Made by a program: the position numbers and the translations under genes. A stretch of 64,000 bases of DNA from an uncultured Draconibacterium sp. (GTDB taxonomy: Bacteria > Bacteroidota > Bacteroidia > Bacteroidales > Prolixibacteraceae), in assembly GCF_963677155.1 (NCBI RefSeq), contig NZ_OY781884.1, positions 1 to 64,000 on the forward strand, in the 5' to 3' direction. Shown piece after piece: positions 63,928 to 64,000 of the stretch (the first letter of the stretch is position 1; every line of letters begins with the position of its first letter). The notes under the pieces are model-generated. The model saw only the letters and a program-made list of their open reading frames with translations, was not told the origin of the DNA and made no database searches.

Positions 63928-64000
63928 TAGGTCGTGAGCCTTATAACTTATCATCTCGTGTACTTTCAAATTACCAGTTTTCAGTCCGAGATTCTAAGCG

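Larger units (their letters stand above)
63326..64000. other. Non-coding region upstream of susC
   Basis: No supported gene: the 71-codon minus frame at 63423-63638 has poor composition. A CCAGG...CCTGG stem (about 63387-63408) lies near the expected susC promoter. From about 63780 to the window edge lies a stem-rich segment described separately. Confidence 0.5.

Noticed and set aside
48584-64000. Second attachment site (copy of the ssrA 3' end)
   Set aside because: I scanned for the acceptor-stem/T-arm sequence on both strands and saw no second copy inside the window.

Overview
The window looks like chromosome from a Bacteroidota bacterium, probably a marine or anaerobic Marinilabiliales/Prolixibacteraceae-like lineage. 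The signs are a SusC/SusD pair, CarboxypepD_reg/TonB beta-barrels, an UpxY-type NusG paralogue, a DUF6520-like peptide, the tmRNA tag GENNYALAA, weak Shine-Dalgarno signals and promoters of the TTTG-N19-TAnnTTTG type. The genus is inference. No tRNA, rRNA or CRISPR array was seen; the only stable RNA gene is ssrA.

Layout. 1-6.2 kb (+): a tight operon of two GT4-like glycosyltransferases, a HAD hydrolase, a GT81-like synthase and a GH13_18 phosphorylase, plausibly making and recycling a glucosylglycerate or mannosylglucosylglycerate-type solute. 6.7-11.0 kb (-): a 1447-aa exported TPR protein containing a 399-bp tandem repeat. 11.2-13.8 kb: an NhaC antiporter and a lipoyl-less E2 acyltransferase. 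13.8-21.9 kb (+): a LacI-type regulator without a normal start codon, then SDR, PfkB kinase, LarA-like epimerase, Gfo/Idh, PdxB and Gnd, which looks like a sugar-acid (hexonate) pathway. 22-27.5 kb (-): Zn alcohol dehydrogenase, MATE exporter and an outer-membrane barrel, with a possible small RNA in the gap at 23.6 kb. 27.9-32.9 kb (+): a three-gene biotin-dependent acyl-CoA carboxylase and the rpsF-rpsR-rplI operon. 33.1-36.8 kb: GT39 transferase, a PepSY-like membrane protein and a quinone-reductase-like dehydrogenase. 37-47.7 kb (-): three serine hydrolases (one fused to a CBM9-like domain), two lipoproteins, a GNAT, a decayed fusion pseudogene, a DUF6624 protein and a TolB/TPR/AraC regulator. 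A shared ATTATAAT-centred motif precedes three transcription units here.

48.2-64 kb: ssrA is followed by a serine recombinase whose last 24 or so codons are antisense to the tmRNA 3' end, the classic look of an element inserted at ssrA; the far end is not in the window. Beyond it are a KASIII/TetR pair with palindromic operator candidates and an accessory block: UpxY/NusG-like, Crp/Fnr-like, a MauE membrane protein fused to a large exported domain, a small secreted four-Cys peptide, and convergently SusC-SusD-S9 peptidase. This block is the best candidate for an undescribed system: a secreted Cys-rich peptide encoded with a disulfide-redox membrane protein, a periplasmic peptidase and an outer-membrane transporter. 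The right edge carries a long structured non-coding hairpin that may begin another mobile element.
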